DNA from: Micromonospora rifamycinica
GTDB taxonomy: Bacteria > Actinomycetota > Actinomycetes > Mycobacteriales > Micromonosporaceae
Reading direction: 5' to 3'
DNA length: 64,000 nucleotides
Assembly (NCBI RefSeq): GCF_900090265.1
Contig: NZ_LT607752.1
Location: forward strand, 620,001-684,000
In this document: one piece after another, positions 26,060 to 34,722 of the stretch
Position numbering within the stretch: the first letter of the stretch is position 1
How the letters are laid out: the number at the start of each line of letters is the position of its first letter
Notes under the pieces: generated by a model
What the model was told of the DNA's origin: nothing
The model's database searches: none
The model's input: only the letters and a program-made list of their open reading frames with translations
Program-made: the position numbers and the translations under genes

Positions 26060-28150
26060 TCACGGCAGGGTCCATGTCTGGTTGGCGGCGGACAGGCAGG
26101 TCCACAGGTGGACGGCCTGGCCGTCGGTGGCGCTGTTGTTCGACACGTCCAGGCACTTGCCCGACTGCGGATTGCGCAGGGTGCCGTCGGCCTGCGCCGA
26201 CCAGTTCTGCGCGCCGCTGCCGTTGCAGGTCCAGAGTTGGATCTTCGTGCCGTCGGCGGTGCCCCCACCCGAGATGTCCAGGCACTTGCCGAGTGCCTTG
26301 ACGGTGCTGTTCGGGGTGACCGACCAGGTCTGGGCGGCGCTGCCGTTGCAGGTCCAGATCTGGATCGGGGTGCCGTCGGCGGTGGCCGCGTTGCGGACGT
26401 CCAGGCACTTGCCGCCGAGCCCGACGACCGGCCCGGTACCCGGGGTGCCGGGGGTGCCGCCGCCCCGGACCAGGGTGAAGTCGTCCACGTCGAACAGGCC
26501 GGTCCCGGAGCCGGTGAAGGTCAGGTACACGGTCTGCGTACCGGTGGGCACCCCGGTCAGGGTGGTGCCGACGTCGGCGTACGTGGTCCAGCTTCCGGTG
26601 TTGGGCACCGCCACCTGGCCGAGTAGCGGGCCGGTGGCCGAGCCGGTCCGGATGCCGATGGTGCCGCCCGGTCCACCGGAGACCACCCGGGCCCGTAGCG
26701 AGGTGACCCCGGTCAGGTCGAGCCCGGGGTAGGCGGCCCAGTCGCCCGGGTCGACGTAGCCGAGGGTCTGCCCGCCGTTGGCCCCGGCCTTGGTGAACGC
26801 GCTGACCCCGTTGGCCGAACCGAACGCCTCGGCCGGCACGGTGGTGGTGCCGCCCAACTCCTTGATCCGGACGTTGCGGAACGACACCTCGTCGCCCGTA
26901 CCGTGGTTCTGTAGCCCGACGTGGCCGGCGAGCGAGCGGGCCGGGTCGGTGTTGGTGAAGTCGTTGATCTTCCGCCCGTTGAGGAGGACCTGGAGGCGTT
27001 CCCCCTCGACCAGCAGTTCGTAGGTGTTCCACTCTCCGGGCGGGTTCAGGGCGGCGTCCCGGGCGGCCAGGTCGGCGGACTGGAAGGTGTAGACCGCTCC
27101 GGTGGTACGGTCGGCGGCGTCGGTGGCGTCGATCTGGATCTCGTACCCGTTGTCCACCGCCGACCAGGGGTCGGTCGACGGCGGGAAGCCGATGAAGACG
27201 CCCGAGTTGTCGTCGCCGGCCATCCGCCAGTCCAGCTTCAGCGAGTAGTTGGTGAACTGCCTGGCGCTGTACCAGTACAGGCCCATGCCGCCGACGGAGG
27301 TGAGGGTGGCGTCGGCGTTGCCGAAGCTGCCCGGACCGGCCTGCGACCAGCCGGTCGTCGACCCGTTGTAGAGGCTGCCGTAGCCGGCCTCCGGGCGGCA
27401 GTCGGCCTTCGCCCGACCGGCCGCGTACCGGATGCCGCCGAGCAGGTGGCTGCGGAACGCCGCCTCCGCGTACGACGCCTGGGTGTGCCCCAGGCCGGTG
27501 TAGAACGAGCGGCCGGAGCTGACCGTCTTGCACCAGGAGATCGGATGGTCACCGCCCATCGAGCCGCCCGAGTACGACGACTCGTCCAGGGTGGCGAGGA
27601 CGCGGGCGCCCGCGCGCGGGTTGGTCTGGTAGTTGTACCACTCGTCGGTGCGGGTCCAAGTCTGCGGCAGGTGCCCGGTGGCCGGGTGCGCCCGGTTCTC
27701 GACGCGGACGGTCGCCTGCTGGATGGCCGGGTGCGAGGCGAAGTAGCCCCCCACCAGGCTGCCGTAGTACGACCAGCCGTACTCGGTGTCGGCGGCGGCG
27801 TGGACACCGACGTACCCGCCGCCGCCGTTGACGTACGACTCGAAGGCGGACTGCTGTGCGGCGTCCAGGACGTCACCGGTGGTGTTGAGGAAGACCACCG
27901 CCTCGTACTGGGCCAGGTTCGCGGTGGTGAACCGGGACGCGTCCTCGGTCGCGGTCACGGTGAAACTGTTCGCCGTACCGAGTTCCCGGATCGCCTGGAC
28001 ACCGACGGCGATCGAGTCGTGCCGGAACCCGGCGGTCTTGGAGAAGACCAGCACGTCGTACGGGGCGTCGGCCGCACCGGCCGGCGTCGGGACGGCGAGA
28101 ACCGCGGCGGCGGTCACCGCGCCGAGGACGGATCGAAGGAGTCTGCGCAT
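26060..28150 (-). CDS. Secreted ThuA-DUF1080-CBM6-ricin lectin protein
   Basis: 696 aa with a signal peptide (~1-26, AVLAVPTPAGAA). Residues ~30-260 are a ThuA-like glutamine-amidotransferase-fold domain (DVLVFSKTAGFRHDSI, GGGGYVGVHAAADTEYGW). Residues ~265-440 are a DUF1080/3-keto-disaccharide hydrolase-type jelly roll (DNSGVFIGFPPS, GYEIQIDATDAADRTTGAVY). A CBM6-like domain (~445-570) and a ricin-type beta-trefoil (~580-696, three GKCLD repeats with QxW) follow. It probably hydrolyses 3-keto-glycosides outside the cell. It is 51 nt behind the sorbosone-dehydrogenase-like gene, so the two likely form one operon and one sugar-oxidation pathway. Confidence 0.88.
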   Translation of the reverse strand: MRRLLRSVLGAVTAAAVLAVPTPAGAADAPYDVLVFSKTAGFRHDSIAVGVQAIRELGTANSFTVTATEDASRFTTANLAQYEAVVFLNTTGDVLDAAQQSAFESYVNGGGGYVGVHAAADTEYGWSYYGSLVGGYFASHPAIQQATVRVENRAHPATGHLPQTWTRTDEWYNYQTNPRAGARVLATLDESSYSGGSMGGDHPISWCKTVSSGRSFYTGLGHTQASYAEAAFRSHLLGGIRYAAGRAKADCRPEAGYGSLYNGSTTGWSQAGPGSFGNADATLTSVGGMGLYWYSARQFTNYSLKLDWRMAGDDNSGVFIGFPPSTDPWSAVDNGYEIQIDATDAADRTTGAVYTFQSADLAARDAALNPPGEWNTYELLVEGERLQVLLNGRKINDFTNTDPARSLAGHVGLQNHGTGDEVSFRNVRIKELGGTTTVPAEAFGSANGVSAFTKAGANGGQTLGYVDPGDWAAYPGLDLTGVTSLRARVVSGGPGGTIGIRTGSATGPLLGQVAVPNTGSWTTYADVGTTLTGVPTGTQTVYLTFTGSGTGLFDVDDFTLVRGGGTPGTPGTGPVVGLGGKCLDVRNAATADGTPIQIWTCNGSAAQTWSVTPNSTVKALGKCLDISGGGTADGTKIQLWTCNGSGAQNWSAQADGTLRNPQSGKCLDVSNNSATDGQAVHLWTCLSAANQTWTLP

Positions 28151-28201
28151 GTCACTCTCCCGAACGGGTGGAGGAGGGTGCCGGGTGCCCCGCTTGCCGG
28201 G

Positions 28202-31039
28202 TCACGGCAGGGTCCATCTCTGGTTGGCGGCGGCCAGGCAGGTCCAGAGGTGGACGGCCTGGCCGTCGGTGGCGCTGTTGTCGGACACGTCGAGGCACTT
28301 GCCGGACTGCGGGTTGCGCAGGGTGCCGTCGGTCTGGGCGGACCAGTTCTGCGCCGCGGTGCCGTTGCAGGTCCAGAGTTGGATCTTCGTGCCGTCGGCG
28401 GTGCCGCCACCGGAGATGTCCAGGCACTTGCCCAGTGCTCTGACGGTGCTGTTCGGGGTGACCGTCCAGGTCTGGGCAGCGGTGCCGTTGCAGGTGTAGA
28501 TCTGGATCTGGGTGCCGTCGGCGGTGGCCGCGTTGCGGACGTCCAGGCACTTGCCGCCGAGCCCGACGATCGGCCCGGTGCCCGGGGTGGTGCCGCCGGT
28601 GACGAACGTGAACGTGTCCAGGTCGAACAGCGCCCCGGTGCCCCCGGCGAAGGTGAGGTAGAGCGTGCCGGTGCTGGCGGGTGCGCCGGAGAGGGTGCCG
28701 GTGACGGTGGTGAAGGTCTCCCAGCCGCCGGTGACCGGGACGGTCGCCTGGCCCAGCACGGTGCCGGTGGGCGAACCCGTCCGTATCTGGAGGGTGCCGC
28801 CGACGCCGTTGGAGGAGGCCCGGGCGCTGAACGAGGTGGCCTTGTCCAGCCGGTACGGCTCGAACGCGATCCAGTCGCCGTTGTCGATGCTGCCGACGGT
28901 CTTGCCGCCCTCGGCGGGGGTCTTGTCGTAGACGGTGATCCCGGAGGAGGTCTTGAAGTGCTCGGCCTGGCGCTTGCGCGGCTGGAGGGTGTGCTGCTTG
29001 TGGGTGGTCAGCCCGCCGGTGTCGGTGTACTCGGCGTCGAAGACCGCGAAGATGTTCGCCGCGTCGTCGTGCTCGCCGTCGACCGGGATGGTGATCGTGC
29101 CGGAGCAGCCGTTCTTGGCGGTGATCTGGTGACCGTGCTGGTCGTGGCCGAGCACGTAGGTCATCCTGACCCGGGCGCAGTCGATCGTGCCGTCCTCCGG
29201 GTCGGTGACGGTGATGCTGAACGGCACCGTGTCGCCGTAGGAGAAGAGCGAGCCGTTCGCCGGGCCGGTGATGGTGACGGTCGGGGCGGTGTTGCCGACG
29301 CCGATCTGCACGCTGGCGGTACCGGTCGCGCCCTGCGGGTCGCGGACGGTCAGGGTGACGTCGTAGGTGCCGTTGGCGGTGAACGTCTTGCCGGGGTTCG
29401 CCGCCGTGGAGGTGGTGCCGTCACCGAACGCCCACGAGTAGGTGAGCGCGCCGCCCTCCGGGTCCGACGACCCGGCCGACGAGAAGGTCACCGTCAGCGG
29501 TGCCGCCCCGGAGGTCTTGTCGGCGGCGGCGACGGCCGTCGGCGCGCGGTTGCCACCGCCGACGTAGTCGTACCGGTACAGCGCCGAGTTGGCGTCACCG
29601 TTGAAGTAGCCGGTGCCGTAGTCGAGGACGTACAGCGCGCCGTCCGGGCCGAACGCGGAGTCCATCACCTGCTTGCCGTTCCAGGGGAACGACGCGTCGA
29701 TGGCGCCCCGGGAGCCGTCGGCGTTGACGTGGATGGGCTTGATCCAGCCCCGGCCCAGCTCGGTGGCGAAGAACTGGCCGTCGAAGGACTGCGGGAACTT
29801 CGTGGTGGACGGGTTCGACGCGCTGTACCGGTAGACCGGGCCGGCCATCGGCGACTCGGAGCCGGCACCGAACTCCGTCGGGCTGCCGGCGTCACCGGCG
29901 TACCGGATCCAGGCCGGTTGCGCCCCGGGCAGGGTGGGCAGGCCGGTGTTGCGGAACGAGTTGTTGGTCGGCCCGCCGGTGCAGTTGTACTTGGCCCCGG
30001 CGGTGCCGGCGGCGAAGTCCCACTCCGCGTACGTCTCGGCGGCGGTGTTGGTGCCGGTGCAGTACGGCCAGCCGTAGTTGCCCGGCCCGGTCACCCGGTT
30101 GAACTCGACCTGCCCGCTGGGGCCGCGCGCTCCGGTGGTGCCGGCGTCCGGGCCGTAGTCGCCGACGTAGACGACCCCGGTGGCCCTGTCCACGCTCATT
30201 CGGAACGGGTTGCGGAACCCCATCGCGTAGATCTCCGGACGGGTCCGCGCGGTGCCCGGGACGAACATGTTCCCGGCCGGGATCGAGTAACTCCCGTCCG
30301 CGTTCACCCGGATCCGCAGGATCTTGCCGCGCAGGTCGTTGCTGTTGGCCGCGCTGCGCTGGGCGTCGTACGCGGGGTTGCGGTTGGTCCGCTCGTCGAT
30401 CGGCGCGTACCCGGCGGAGTCGAACGGGTTGCTGTCGTCCCCGGTCGACAGGTACAGGTTCCCGGCGGCGTCGAAGTCGATGTCCCCGCCGACGTGGCAG
30501 CAGATGCCCCGGTCGGCCGGCACGTCCAGGATGGTGACCTGGCTCGACGTGTTCAGCGTCCAGTTGGCGTTGAGGGTGAACCGGGACAGCCGGTTCACGC
30601 CCTGCCAGGCGGAGAAGTCCGTGCCGGTGGCCGGGGCGTCCCCGGCGGGGGTGGACAGCGGCGGGGCGTAGTACAGGTAGACGTGCCGGTTGGTGGTGAA
30701 GTTCGGATCCACCCCGACGCCCTGCAGGCCCTCCTCGTCGTGGGTGTAGACGGGGATCGTGCCCACCACGGTGGTGGTGCCGGCCGCGTCGGTGCGCCGC
30801 AGCGTGCCGTTGCGGGCGGTGTGCAGCACCGACCGGTCGGGCAGCACCGCGATGGTCATCGGCTCGCCGACCTCGGGCTCCCCCTTGGCGAGGGTGACCT
30901 GCTGGAAGTCGGTGGGGTTGATGGTGTGGGCCTGGGCGGGGGCCGGGTTGCCGAGGGCGACCAGCCCGGCGGCGACCAGTAGTAGTGCGGAGCTGACCGA
31001 CGCCGTTCGCCGGCCGACCGTGCCGTCGTGTGTGGACAC
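28202..31039 (-). CDS. Secreted PQQ-type sugar (glucose/sorbosone) dehydrogenase with PKD, CBM6 and ricin domains
   Basis: 945 aa with a signal peptide (~1-37, ending APAQA). Residues ~40-480 show the six-bladed soluble glucose dehydrogenase/sorbosone dehydrogenase fold (EEGLQGVGVDPNF, GICCHVGGDIDFDAAGNLYL, LRGKILRIRVNADG, MGFRNPFRMSVD). Next come a PKD domain (~495-580, TYSWAFGDGTTSTAANPGKT), an Ig-like domain with Cys residues, a CBM6-like domain and a C-terminal ricin lectin. This architecture is common in secreted actinobacterial enzymes associated with ThuA domains. The ricin tail is almost identical to that of the downstream gene. Oxidation of bound polysaccharide-derived sugars is the likely role; the cofactor is inferred. 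Confidence 0.88.
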   Translation of the reverse strand: MSTHDGTVGRRTASVSSALLLVAAGLVALGNPAPAQAHTINPTDFQQVTLAKGEPEVGEPMTIAVLPDRSVLHTARNGTLRRTDAAGTTTVVGTIPVYTHDEEGLQGVGVDPNFTTNRHVYLYYAPPLSTPAGDAPATGTDFSAWQGVNRLSRFTLNANWTLNTSSQVTILDVPADRGICCHVGGDIDFDAAGNLYLSTGDDSNPFDSAGYAPIDERTNRNPAYDAQRSAANSNDLRGKILRIRVNADGSYSIPAGNMFVPGTARTRPEIYAMGFRNPFRMSVDRATGVVYVGDYGPDAGTTGARGPSGQVEFNRVTGPGNYGWPYCTGTNTAAETYAEWDFAAGTAGAKYNCTGGPTNNSFRNTGLPTLPGAQPAWIRYAGDAGSPTEFGAGSESPMAGPVYRYSASNPSTTKFPQSFDGQFFATELGRGWIKPIHVNADGSRGAIDASFPWNGKQVMDSAFGPDGALYVLDYGTGYFNGDANSALYRYDYVGGGNRAPTAVAAADKTSGAAPLTVTFSSAGSSDPEGGALTYSWAFGDGTTSTAANPGKTFTANGTYDVTLTVRDPQGATGTASVQIGVGNTAPTVTITGPANGSLFSYGDTVPFSITVTDPEDGTIDCARVRMTYVLGHDQHGHQITAKNGCSGTITIPVDGEHDDAANIFAVFDAEYTDTGGLTTHKQHTLQPRKRQAEHFKTSSGITVYDKTPAEGGKTVGSIDNGDWIAFEPYRLDKATSFSARASSNGVGGTLQIRTGSPTGTVLGQATVPVTGGWETFTTVTGTLSGAPASTGTLYLTFAGGTGALFDLDTFTFVTGGTTPGTGPIVGLGGKCLDVRNAATADGTQIQIYTCNGTAAQTWTVTPNSTVRALGKCLDISGGGTADGTKIQLWTCNGTAAQNWSAQTDGTLRNPQSGKCLDVSDNSATDGQAVHLWTCLAAANQRWTLP

Positions 31040-31225
31040 TGGCTGTCCGTCCCTTCCTGACGTGGGAATGCCAGGCGGGGCGCGCGCCGTCGCGCCGGAT
31101 GCCGTAGCGGGGGAGGGGGCGATGGGTCACCGCGCCGCCGGTTCACCTCGCTGAAACACTTTCGTGATGGCGAAGACATTAAGCTGTTTCAATCCCGCTG
31201 TCCATACCTTCTGTCGAACCATGGC

Positions 31226-31396
31226 GGACTTTCGCTTGAACCGCGAAAAGCCCCCGCCGTCGATGCCGCGCGCCTGCGTGACCGGTTCCGGCGCGCTGTC
31301 GGCGAAGGGGGCCTGCCGCCCGACGCTGATCCCGCCCTGCTGGCCCGGTGCCTGATGACGGTCGCGAACGGCATCGCCGTGCAGGCCGCGGGTGGT
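31226..31396 (+). pseudogene. TetR-family regulator, C-terminal remnant
   Basis: In the frame of 31259 the DNA reads VDAARLRDRFRRAVGEGG, LPPDADPALLARCLM, TVANGIAVQAAGG, which is the end of the ligand-binding domain of common actinobacterial TetR regulators. No helix-turn-helix or start is present upstream, and the frame runs into unrelated sequence after ~31396. It is therefore a decayed fragment, probably left by the rearrangement that brought in the toxin gene downstream. Confidence 0.7.
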
Positions 31397-31449
31397 GTTG
31401 ACGGTACGCATCTGAGTGGGGCGGCGGTCGCTTACCGGACGGATCGGTG

Positions 31450-31548
31450 CACCACCGCCGTTGGGTGGTGGAGAGGACCCCGGCCTGGCTCACCACCCAC
31501 CGTCGGCTGGCCCGCGACTACCGCCGCACCCTCAACACACCCGACTGA
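31450..31548 (+). pseudogene. IS5-like transposase, C-terminal remnant
   Basis: The frame HHRRWVVERTPAWLTTHRRL followed by ARDYRRTLNTPD and TGA is the typical end of IS5-family (IS112/IS1647-like) transposases, including the RWVVERT and RRLARDY motifs with the catalytic-region glutamate. Only the last 32 codons remain. Together with the adjacent TetR remnant it documents past insertion activity immediately upstream of the ribosome-inactivating protein gene. Confidence 0.75.
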
Positions 31549-31637
31549 CAGACATGCGAAACCCTCACTGAGGGGCAACCAGCACCTGGCAAGGAGCAGA
31601 CACTTTTGCCAATGCAGACATCATCGTCTATGTGGTT

Positions 31638-31658
31638 TTCCGACAGTCATGCTGTCGG
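31638..31658 (+). repeat. Inverted repeat upstream of the RIP gene
   Basis: TCCGACAG (31638-31645) and CTGTCGGA (31651-31658) form a perfect 8-bp inverted repeat with a 5-nt spacer, ~70 nt before the toxin start. It could be an operator for a dimeric repressor or an RNA hairpin in the leader. No partner regulator can be named. Confidence 0.5.
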
Positions 31659-31726
31659 ATGGCCGCACGGGACAGGGATTGTCTCGCAATAAGCTGCCAC
31701 CGACAGTTTGAGGTAGAGAGGTGTCC

Positions 31727-33523
31727 ATGAGAATTCGTTCAGTCGGTCGTGCCCCGCTGTCCTGGCTGCGGGCGCTTGCCTCGGTGGTCCTGATGACAGC
31801 CCTGCTGGCAACGGTGTCACTGGTTGCACCTGTCCGTTCCGCCCTCGCCTCCGAGATGCCGACATTCAGGGTCGACCAATCCACCAACGCCGACTACCGG
31901 ATATGGTTGAACGTCATCGGCGCCTACTTCGCCGACCGCCTGATTCCCGACTCAGACATTGGCATGACAGAGTACGGCAGCGCGGAGATCTTCGCGATCG
32001 AGGTGGCGCACGGCGGCGAGAGCATTCACCTCGTCTTCAGCCGCGACGACCTTTACCTGGTCGGCTATTACCGGCCATCCGATGGCGTCTACTCGTACTT
32101 CAACGACCGTAACAACCGCTCCAACGCCTACCGACCGCCAGGGCTGCTCGCCTCGTACGAGATGTCCTACGGCGGCAGCTACAAAGATCTCCAGCGGGTG
32201 GCGGGTGTGCAGCGCAAGAACCTGCGGCTTGGGCGAGCGCCGCTTGGCGCCGCGATCGACATCCTGTCGGAAGGCAGTACCACCCCGGACGACGAGGAGG
32301 CCAGAGCACTGCTGCTGGTGATCCAGATGCTCGCCGAAGCAGCGCGCTTCACGCCGATAGCGCAGGCCGTCGCCGCAAGCTGGAACACGCCGGCACCACT
32401 TGGTGCCGACCTGATCGCCATCCAGGTCAACTGGACGGAGTTGTCCCGACTCGCCTACCACGGGACCGTCGCGCTGTCCGACGAGAACGACATGGTGCCC
32501 CAGGACTATGGCGGTGTCGACCCGTTCACTGTTGGCACGTTGCGCTTCGACTCGCAGCGCGACGCGCAGGACGTCCTGACCATCGCCCGCGGCTGTGACG
32601 ACATGCCGCCGGAGGGGTTGACGGCCAGCCGGAGTGAAACTGTGGAAGGGGATCCGGCCGACTGTGCGTTCACCCCGAACACCTATGCCGTGACCGTCAA
32701 GAGCGTCACCTTCGCCAACCCTGGCGACGCCGGTGGGGATCCCGAGCCGTACGGCTATCTCGACGTCAGCTACGGCTACACCCCCGCAGACCCGAAACGT
32801 ACCCACCAGTGGAGCCGCTTCTGGAGTGTCGACGCCGACTCGACGGAAACCGTCGGTGCCGCGACGATCAACTACGATCACATCTTCACCGGGATCAGCG
32901 GGCAGGTCTGCTTCTCCGGGTGGGTCTACGACCAGGACAGCAGCGGCGCGGACGACAGGCTGACCCCCGAATGGGAGCTGCCGAATCCGGAGGAGGAGTG
33001 CGGGGTCGACGGCACCTGGACGCTGTGGGGACCAGAGGGCACTGTCACCATCGACTACGAGGTGAACCAGATCTTCGACTGCACCAACCAGACCGTGTAC
33101 TCCCAGTGCGTCGACTACCACCGGGACTTCTACGTCGTCACCAACCAGATCAGCTTCACCCAACCCGGTGACGCCGGCGAAGGGCCCGAGCCGTACGGCG
33201 CCATCACACTGGAGGAGCCCGGCGCCACCACCACGGCTGGCGACACGGTCTGGTCTGTCGACCCGGACGACGCGCGGGAACTTGAATACTACACCCAGGT
33301 CTATGTCGAGAAGATCGAATTCGGCGAGCGGCCGCAGACCTCCGCACCCTGCCTGAAATTCGACGTCAAGGACGAGGACGGCGCCGGCAACGCCGATGAC
33401 CAGATCGCCGGTCCAGGCGTCGCCTGCGGAAAAAATGGAAAGTTGATCATCGGCACAGCTGTGGGCCGGGTAAGTCTGATCTACCAACTCTTCCGAATTC
33501 TCGTCAGCCACGACGAACTCTGA
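31727..33523 (+). CDS. Secreted ribosome-inactivating protein (ricin A / Shiga toxin A-like rRNA N-glycosidase)
   Basis: 598 aa from the ATG at 31727 (AGAGG 8 nt upstream; the GTG at 31721 is too close). A signal peptide occupies ~1-42. Residues ~45-285 show the RIP fold and active-site set: VGYY (Tyr114, ricin Tyr80), SYGGSYKDLQRVAG (Tyr152, ricin Tyr123), IQMLAEAARF (Glu204 and Arg207, ricin Glu177/Arg180) and IQVNWTELSRL (Trp236, ricin Trp211). The enzyme should depurinate the sarcin-ricin loop adenine of 28S/23S rRNA. Residues ~318-598 are a Cys-containing, acidic region with a tandem repeat centred on PGDAGGDPEPYG and PGDAGEGPEPYG, perhaps for binding or delivery. Base composition is visibly less GC-rich than the flanks and mobile-element relics lie upstream, suggesting transfer. 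The RIP call is by motif alignment in my reading. Confidence 0.85.
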   Translation: MRIRSVGRAPLSWLRALASVVLMTALLATVSLVAPVRSALASEMPTFRVDQSTNADYRIWLNVIGAYFADRLIPDSDIGMTEYGSAEIFAIEVAHGGESIHLVFSRDDLYLVGYYRPSDGVYSYFNDRNNRSNAYRPPGLLASYEMSYGGSYKDLQRVAGVQRKNLRLGRAPLGAAIDILSEGSTTPDDEEARALLLVIQMLAEAARFTPIAQAVAASWNTPAPLGADLIAIQVNWTELSRLAYHGTVALSDENDMVPQDYGGVDPFTVGTLRFDSQRDAQDVLTIARGCDDMPPEGLTASRSETVEGDPADCAFTPNTYAVTVKSVTFANPGDAGGDPEPYGYLDVSYGYTPADPKRTHQWSRFWSVDADSTETVGAATINYDHIFTGISGQVCFSGWVYDQDSSGADDRLTPEWELPNPEEECGVDGTWTLWGPEGTVTIDYEVNQIFDCTNQTVYSQCVDYHRDFYVVTNQISFTQPGDAGEGPEPYGAITLEEPGATTTAGDTVWSVDPDDARELEYYTQVYVEKIEFGERPQTSAPCLKFDVKDEDGAGNADDQIAGPGVACGKNGKLIIGTAVGRVSLIYQLFRILVSHDEL

Positions 33524-33704
33524 ACACACAGCGCGCCGAGGCGGGGTGCTGCCGGTAACCGGAGTGCCACCGGAAGATGGTTGAGCGTCCGGCACCGCTG
33601 CGAGCCGCAACGACTCGGCGCCGACCGCAGGGAGCAGCGGTGGCCCCAGCCGCCAAGCCCGACAACGTTTCCGGGGCCGGTTCAGAACCCCATAGACAAA
33701 CGCG

Positions 33705-33738
33705 AAGCCCTGACCAGGGTTCACCCTGTTCAGGGCTT
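33705..33738. terminator. Bidirectional hairpin terminator
   Basis: AAGCCCTGA (33705-33713) pairs with TCAGGGCTT (33730-33738), and the inner CAGGG/CCCTG extends the stem around a TTCA loop. It is ~180 nt beyond the stop of the RIP gene and directly 3' of a tRNA-like fragment on the minus strand, so it may be either the toxin terminator or a leftover tRNA terminator. Confidence 0.7.
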
Positions 33739-33745
33739 TGGTCTG

Positions 33746-33788
33746 TCGGGACGGCCGGATGCGAACCGACGGTCCCTTGAACCCCGGC
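33746..33788 (-). tRNA. tRNA 3'-end fragment (T-arm and acceptor strand), possible att remnant
   Basis: Read on the minus strand the DNA gives GTCGG-TTCGCAT-CCGGC, a 5-bp T-stem with a 7-nt TTC loop, followed by a CGTCCCG-A acceptor-like strand and then a terminator hairpin. No matching 5' half (D-arm, anticodon arm) is found upstream, so it is not a functional tRNA. Such 3' ends are typical products of integration of mobile elements at tRNA genes. The isoacceptor cannot be told. Confidence 0.5.
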
Positions 33789-34154
33789 TGGGGGCGTTTC
33801 GTCCGCCGCGTATCTGCCCGCGGGCACCGTGTCCTCCCCGGATACGAGACAGCAACTGCGCTCATCCAGCCTGCCCCGCGACTTGCATCGACATCCGCAG
33901 CTACCCGGCGAGGCGGGGACAGCGTCAATCGCGGCGATGAATGTTCACGGCTGGTGCATGATCCCCGTAGTACGGGAGGCGCCGCTCAAACTCGGTGGGC
34001 ACCCGAGCCGATCTGCAGCCCGCTTGACGCCGACGCGACACCGACCGGTGCTGAGCCGTCCCACCGCTTCCTGTGCCGGGCACGCCGACTGCCGGTGCCG
34101 TCGGCTGGCGTCTGAAGCGGTCAACGGCCCGGGCCGCGCGGAGGTGGTTTCCGG
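33789..34154. other. Intergenic region without recognisable gene
   Basis: About 360 nt between the tRNA-like fragment and the stop of the next minus-strand gene. The open frames here have no start context or family resemblance. Composition is mixed, consistent with a recombination scar next to the tRNA relic. Confidence 0.4.
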
Positions 34155-34574
34155 CTATGCCCGACCGTTGACGGAGACCGACGCGGAGCCGCCGTAGTCG
34201 TCGGTCATCAGGGCGTTTACCGTGACCTCCCGGAAGGAGTCCCAGCCCTCGGAGATATAGACGGTGACCTGCCAGGCGACCGGCCCGGCCGCGCAGGGCA
34301 CGTCCACCCCGCCCGCGCCGAGCCGGAACGGCATCAGCTGCACCACGGTGGAGAGCAGGTGGGCGGTGCCGGTGGGCTGGGTGCAGGTCGCCGTCCCGTT
34401 CACCTGGATCTCCCGGTCGGAGACGGCGTAGAAGCTGGTCACCGTGATCTGTGCGGTGGTGGTGATCTGCCGGGCCGGTGACGCGGGGGCGGCCTGCGCG
34501 GGCGGGGCCACGGTCAGGCCCGCTGCGGAGACGGCGGCGGTGATCAGCAGAGCGCGGACGGACCCACGAACCAT
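34155..34574 (-). CDS. Small secreted hypothetical protein
   Basis: 139 aa from the ATG at 34574, preceded by GGGAGAG ~10 nt upstream. A clear signal peptide (VRALLITAAVSAAGL to PPAQAAP, ~1-32) is followed by a ~105-residue beta-rich domain with two Cys residues (TATCTQP and DVPCAAG), probably one disulfide, ending YGGSASVSVNGRA. I recognise no family. The Ig-like strand pattern (ITVTSFYAVSDREIQVNGTA) suggests a small extracellular beta-sandwich. It has its own promoter region, as no gene lies closely upstream on the same strand. Confidence 0.75.
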   Translation of the reverse strand: MVRGSVRALLITAAVSAAGLTVAPPAQAAPASPARQITTTAQITVTSFYAVSDREIQVNGTATCTQPTGTAHLLSTVVQLMPFRLGAGGVDVPCAAGPVAWQVTVYISEGWDSFREVTVNALMTDDYGGSASVSVNGRA

Positions 34575-34722
34575 GACGTCGACTCTCCCGGACTGGTGCG
34601 GTGCCGACCCGACGGCGGTTGCCGCCGAGAGGTCCGATTCTCGCAGCGCAGTGTCACCGTATGCAATCACAGCGTGACTTTAATATTGTCATTCCTCGAT
34701 CAATTCGGGGTCACTCCGGTCG

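Noticed and set aside
26060..33523. Ricin-like binary toxin: a RIP A-chain-like gene near two ricin B-type lectin domains.
   Set aside because: The lectins are fused to sugar-active enzymes on the opposite strand, in an architecture common in actinobacteria, and relics separate them from the RIP gene. Proximity looks coincidental.
33577..34115. Several short plus-strand open frames after the RIP gene.
   Set aside because: They cross the terminator hairpin and the tRNA-like fragment and have no start context; typical artefacts of tRNA 3' regions.
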